Source: Thermoplasmata archaeon | GTDB taxonomy: Archaea; Thermoplasmatota; E2; DHVEG-1; B18-G2 | Direction of reading: 5' to 3' | Length of the DNA: 9,070 bases | NCBI GenBank assembly: GCA_021161685.1 | Contig: JAGHAD010000073.1 | Coordinates: 1-9,070, forward strand | In this document: piece after piece, positions 6,983-9,070 of the stretch | How positions within the stretch are numbered: position 1 is the stretch's first letter | How the letters are laid out: each line of letters starts with the position of its first letter | The notes under the pieces: generated by a model | Seen by the model: the letters and a program-made list of their open reading frames with translations, nothing else | Database searches by the model: none | What the model was told of the DNA's origin: nothing | Program-made: the position numbers and the translations under genes

Positions 6983-7889
6983 TATCTTCTCCAAACACAT
7001 TCACGTAAACCTCCCTAACTTTGTTCCAGTCGGGCAAATTCGCCTGGGCTCCCCTACCTCTTATGATAAACGATGCGACTATGTTTCCAATTCTACAAGC
7101 AACTTCTTCATTGTAGCCCTTCATAATCCCAGCAAGAAAACCAGCCCTGTGAGCATCTCCAGCTCCGGTTGGATCCTCAATCCTATCAACCTTCACTGCA
7201 GGTATTTCTATGCTTCCATCCACAAAGTACAGGGTTGCTCCCTTTTTTCCTTTACTAACTATAATGCTCTTCATTCTATCAAAGAAAATGTCCTCGATGC
7301 TTTTACAATTCGTGCGCTTTAAAAGATGATTCATCTCATGCTCGTTGAGAAAGAGATAAGTTACGTACGGAAGGCATTTAAAGATAAAATCTTCTATTGG
7401 TCGATGAAACATCTCTTGTCCAGGATCGAAACTTATTGCACATTTCTTAGCTGATGCATCCTTCATTAGGCGTTCATAGATGCTGAACTCGCCTGCGGTA
7501 AAGTGCACGTTTGAAAATTTTTCAAAATCTACCTTTACATAAGCAAGCCTTGAGGAAGCTCCAGGATAGTAGTATATCTGCTGATTTCCTTCACCGTCTG
7601 AAAACATGAAGGATCTAGCGGTTAAGCTATCAACTTGCTGGAAGTAGGTTAGATCTATGCCCATTCTTCGGAGCTTTGTCAGGTAAGCGGAATTTCCAAA
7701 GTCTTTTCCAACAGAAGCATAAAGTGAAACTTCTAAACCCAACTTCTTTGCAATTACCGCAACGTTGCCGGCGCATCCGCCATCTGACATGGAGATATCT
7801 ATGATGGAAGTTGCTTGATTTTCTTTTGGTAAAAACTTAACGGTAGCTATTGTATCAAATGCAACATTTCCAACTACCAACAATCCCAT
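6975..7889 (-). CDS. PfkB-family nucleoside kinase (archaeal MjNK-like)
   Basis: Ribokinase-fold kinase, most likely phosphorylating nucleosides (adenosine, guanosine, inosine or cytidine) for salvage in the cytoplasm. The 304 residues are the normal family length. The N-terminus GNVAFDTI (7-14) and substrate loop GGCAGNVAV (37-45) fit PfkB signature 1. SFDPGQEM (153-160), NEHE (182-185) and VSKGKKGA (211-218) are core motifs. The ATP-site signature 2 is DPTGAGDAHRAGF (239-251) with catalytic base Asp245. SFDPGQ, the NEHE-type motif and the C-terminal ANLPDW recall the characterised Methanocaldococcus nucleoside kinase from memory; sugar kinases of the same fold remain possible. His247 stands where Phe or Tyr is common. 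It diverges from pheT across 61 bases and overlaps the radB end by 8 bases. It is probably leaderless. Confidence 0.85.
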   Translation of the reverse strand: MGLLVVGNVAFDTIATVKFLPKENQATSIIDISMSDGGCAGNVAVIAKKLGLEVSLYASVGKDFGNSAYLTKLRRMGIDLTYFQQVDSLTARSFMFSDGEGNQQIYYYPGASSRLAYVKVDFEKFSNVHFTAGEFSIYERLMKDASAKKCAISFDPGQEMFHRPIEDFIFKCLPYVTYLFLNEHEMNHLLKRTNCKSIEDIFFDRMKSIIVSKGKKGATLYFVDGSIEIPAVKVDRIEDPTGAGDAHRAGFLAGIMKGYNEEVACRIGNIVASFIIRGRGAQANLPDWNKVREVYVNVFGEDIK

Positions 7890-7910
7890 GGTAGCAGAAG
7901 GGGAAAGAAC

Positions 7911-7929
7911 GTATTAAAAGTTTAATAAG
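7911..7929. promoter_or_regulatory. Symmetrical bidirectional promoter of nucleoside kinase and pheT
   Basis: TATTAAA (7912-7918) and TTTAATA (7921-7927) are perfect inverted repeats around a 2-base AG centre. The right arm (TTTAATAAG) is centred about 26 bases before the pheT ATG at 7951. The left arm, read on the minus strand (TTTTAATAC), is centred about 26 bases before the kinase ATG at 7889. Each half therefore looks like the TATA box of one gene, both leaderless. The two pre-initiation complexes could hardly occupy the site together. Confidence 0.55.
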
Positions 7930-7950
7930 GTATTCTTTATAGCGGATAAC

Positions 7951-9070
7951 ATGCCCGTCGTCACGTTCAGCTATGAAGACTTTCTTAGATTATTAGGTTA
8001 TAGAATAGAAAAGGAAGATTTTATCAACAAGATACCATACATAGGCTGTGAAATAGAAAGGGTAGAGGGAGACGAAATAAGCATAGAGGTCTTTCCGAAT
8101 AGACCAGATCTGTGCTCGGTTGAAGGTATAGTAAGAGCATCAAGGGCTTTCTTTGACATAGAACATGGAGTGAAAAAATACGAGGTGGAAGAATCCAGCA
8201 TAACGACATTTGTGGAACCTTCTGTAAAGGGAATCAGACCATATGTCGCTACCGCCCTTATAAAGAATGTTAACCTAGATGAAAGAGCGATTACAGCCCT
8301 TATGGATCTCCAAGAGAAATTGCACTACGGATTGGGAAGGAGCAGAAAAAAAGCAGCCATTGGAGTGCATGATTTTGATGCGGTGAAAGCTCCTTTCACT
8401 TACAAGGCTGTTCCCCCAAAGTCGATAAAGTTCATTCCTTTGGGATGCGTGGAAGAGATGGATCTTGAAGAGATTTTAAGGAAACATCCGAAGGGTATAG
8501 AATACGGTCATCTGCTGAGAGGTGAAGACAAGTTTCCAATAATTCTTGATAGTAACCAAAATGTGCTCTCCTTTCCTCCAATAATAAACGGTTCCTTGAC
8601 AGAGGTAACTGCACAAACCAAGAACATCTTCGTTGAAGTGACCGGCACGGATATGGAGACAGTAAAAACAACCCTCTGCATTGTTGCAACAGCTCTGGCT
8701 GAGAGGGGTGGCAAGATATGCTTAACTATCGTGAAGGATGGAGAGAAAACGTACAAATATCCGGATCTCAGCACGACGGAGAAGAGCGTCTCCGTGAAAT
8801 ATGCATCTTCTATCTTGGGTGTTGAATTAAATGTGCAAGAGATAAAGGAATGTCTGGCTAGGATGGGATATGACATTATAGATGTAAAAGAAAATATCGT
8901 AAGGGTTGGAATACCTCCATGGAGAGCAGACATACTGCATGAAATAGATCTCGTTGAGGACATCGCCATTGGATTTGGATTTGATAGGTTTGTTCCATCC
9001 CAGCCAAGGTCGATGACCTATGGTAAAGCCTTTGATGGAGCGAAGTTAGTAGAAAACATAAGGTTAATAA
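7951..9070 (+). CDS. pheT: Phenylalanyl-tRNA synthetase beta subunit (5' part, runs off the window)
   Basis: Beta subunit of the cytoplasmic alpha2-beta2 enzyme that charges tRNA-Phe; it carries the editing and tRNA-binding modules. The open frame from ATG 7951 continues 373 codons to the window edge without a stop, about two thirds of an archaeal PheT. The N-terminal MPVVTFSYEDFLRLLG and FPNRPDLCSVEGIVRA (48-63) are archaeal/eukaryotic-type blocks; no bacterial tRNA-binding (EMAP-like) domain precedes them. The B3/4 editing domain spans about 95-255, with LDLQEKLHYGLGRSRKK-like sequence (119-134) and AIGVHDFD. A B5 domain follows (about 275-345), ending in PPWRADILHEIDLVEDIAI (322-340). The catalytic-like B6/7 domain lies outside the window. 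No pheS lies on the upstream side; it may be downstream or elsewhere. No Shine-Dalgarno is seen; probably leaderless. Confidence 0.95.
   Translation, partial: MPVVTFSYEDFLRLLGYRIEKEDFINKIPYIGCEIERVEGDEISIEVFPNRPDLCSVEGIVRASRAFFDIEHGVKKYEVEESSITTFVEPSVKGIRPYVATALIKNVNLDERAITALMDLQEKLHYGLGRSRKKAAIGVHDFDAVKAPFTYKAVPPKSIKFIPLGCVEEMDLEEILRKHPKGIEYGHLLRGEDKFPIILDSNQNVLSFPPIINGSLTEVTAQTKNIFVEVTGTDMETVKTTLCIVATALAERGGKICLTIVKDGEKTYKYPDLSTTEKSVSVKYASSILGVELNVQEIKECLARMGYDIIDVKENIVRVGIPPWRADILHEIDLVEDIAIGFGFDRFVPSQPRSMTYGKAFDGAKLVENIRLI

Noticed and set aside
8508..8969. A 153-codon open frame on the minus strand within pheT
   Set aside because: It is antisense to the conserved B3/4-B5 region of PheT, its composition is Ser/Thr-rich without motifs, and nothing suggests independent expression.
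1..9070. CRISPR arrays, transposases, att sites, tRNA or rRNA genes
   Set aside because: Nearly all of the window is covered by recognised genes. The gaps are short and show no regularly spaced repeats, cloverleaf structures or insertion-sequence ends.

Overview
The window comes from an archaeon, probably a thermophile. Every gene points that way: an archaeal-type valyl-tRNA synthetase, RadB (an archaea-specific RecA/RadA paralogue), an archaeal PheT without the long bacterial N-terminal extension, and a nucleoside kinase resembling the Methanocaldococcus MjNK type. AT-rich boxes sit 25-30 bases upstream of first-gene start codons with no Shine-Dalgarno between, which is the archaeal leaderless pattern. 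Moderate AT richness, AGA/AGG arginine codons and Lys/Glu-rich proteins, together with a glucosylglycerate-type solute enzyme and a protein-repair methyltransferase, suggest a hot habitat. The phylum cannot be settled from this window.

Layout, left to right. At 79-1470 (+) is a secreted protein with a class I glutamine-amidotransferase-like (BPL_N type) domain and a C-terminal beta-rich domain. It converges on a three-gene minus-strand operon read from right to left: gpgS (6126-4915), pcm (4931-4263, overlapping gpgS by 17 bases) and valS (4232-1527). A 196-base non-coding stretch with inverted repeats (6127-6322) separates gpgS from the divergent radB (6323-6982, +). RadB runs tail-to-tail into a PfkB-family nucleoside kinase (7889-6975, -), overlapping it by 8 bases. 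The kinase and pheT (7951 to the window edge, +) diverge from a 61-base gap with one almost perfectly symmetrical TATA palindrome.

The window is mainly housekeeping: two aminoacyl-tRNA synthetases, purine salvage, recombination, protein repair and osmolyte/thermolyte synthesis. gpgS and pcm in one operon suggest a protein-protection theme (a stabilising solute plus repair of damaged aspartyl residues), with valS downstream and perhaps also served by its own internal promoter. I see no mobile element, CRISPR array, rRNA or tRNA. The least ordinary items are the degenerate KMSKS loop of ValS (Pro-Met-His-Ala-Ser), the apparently glycosylated exported amidotransferase-like protein, and the symmetrical divergent promoter.
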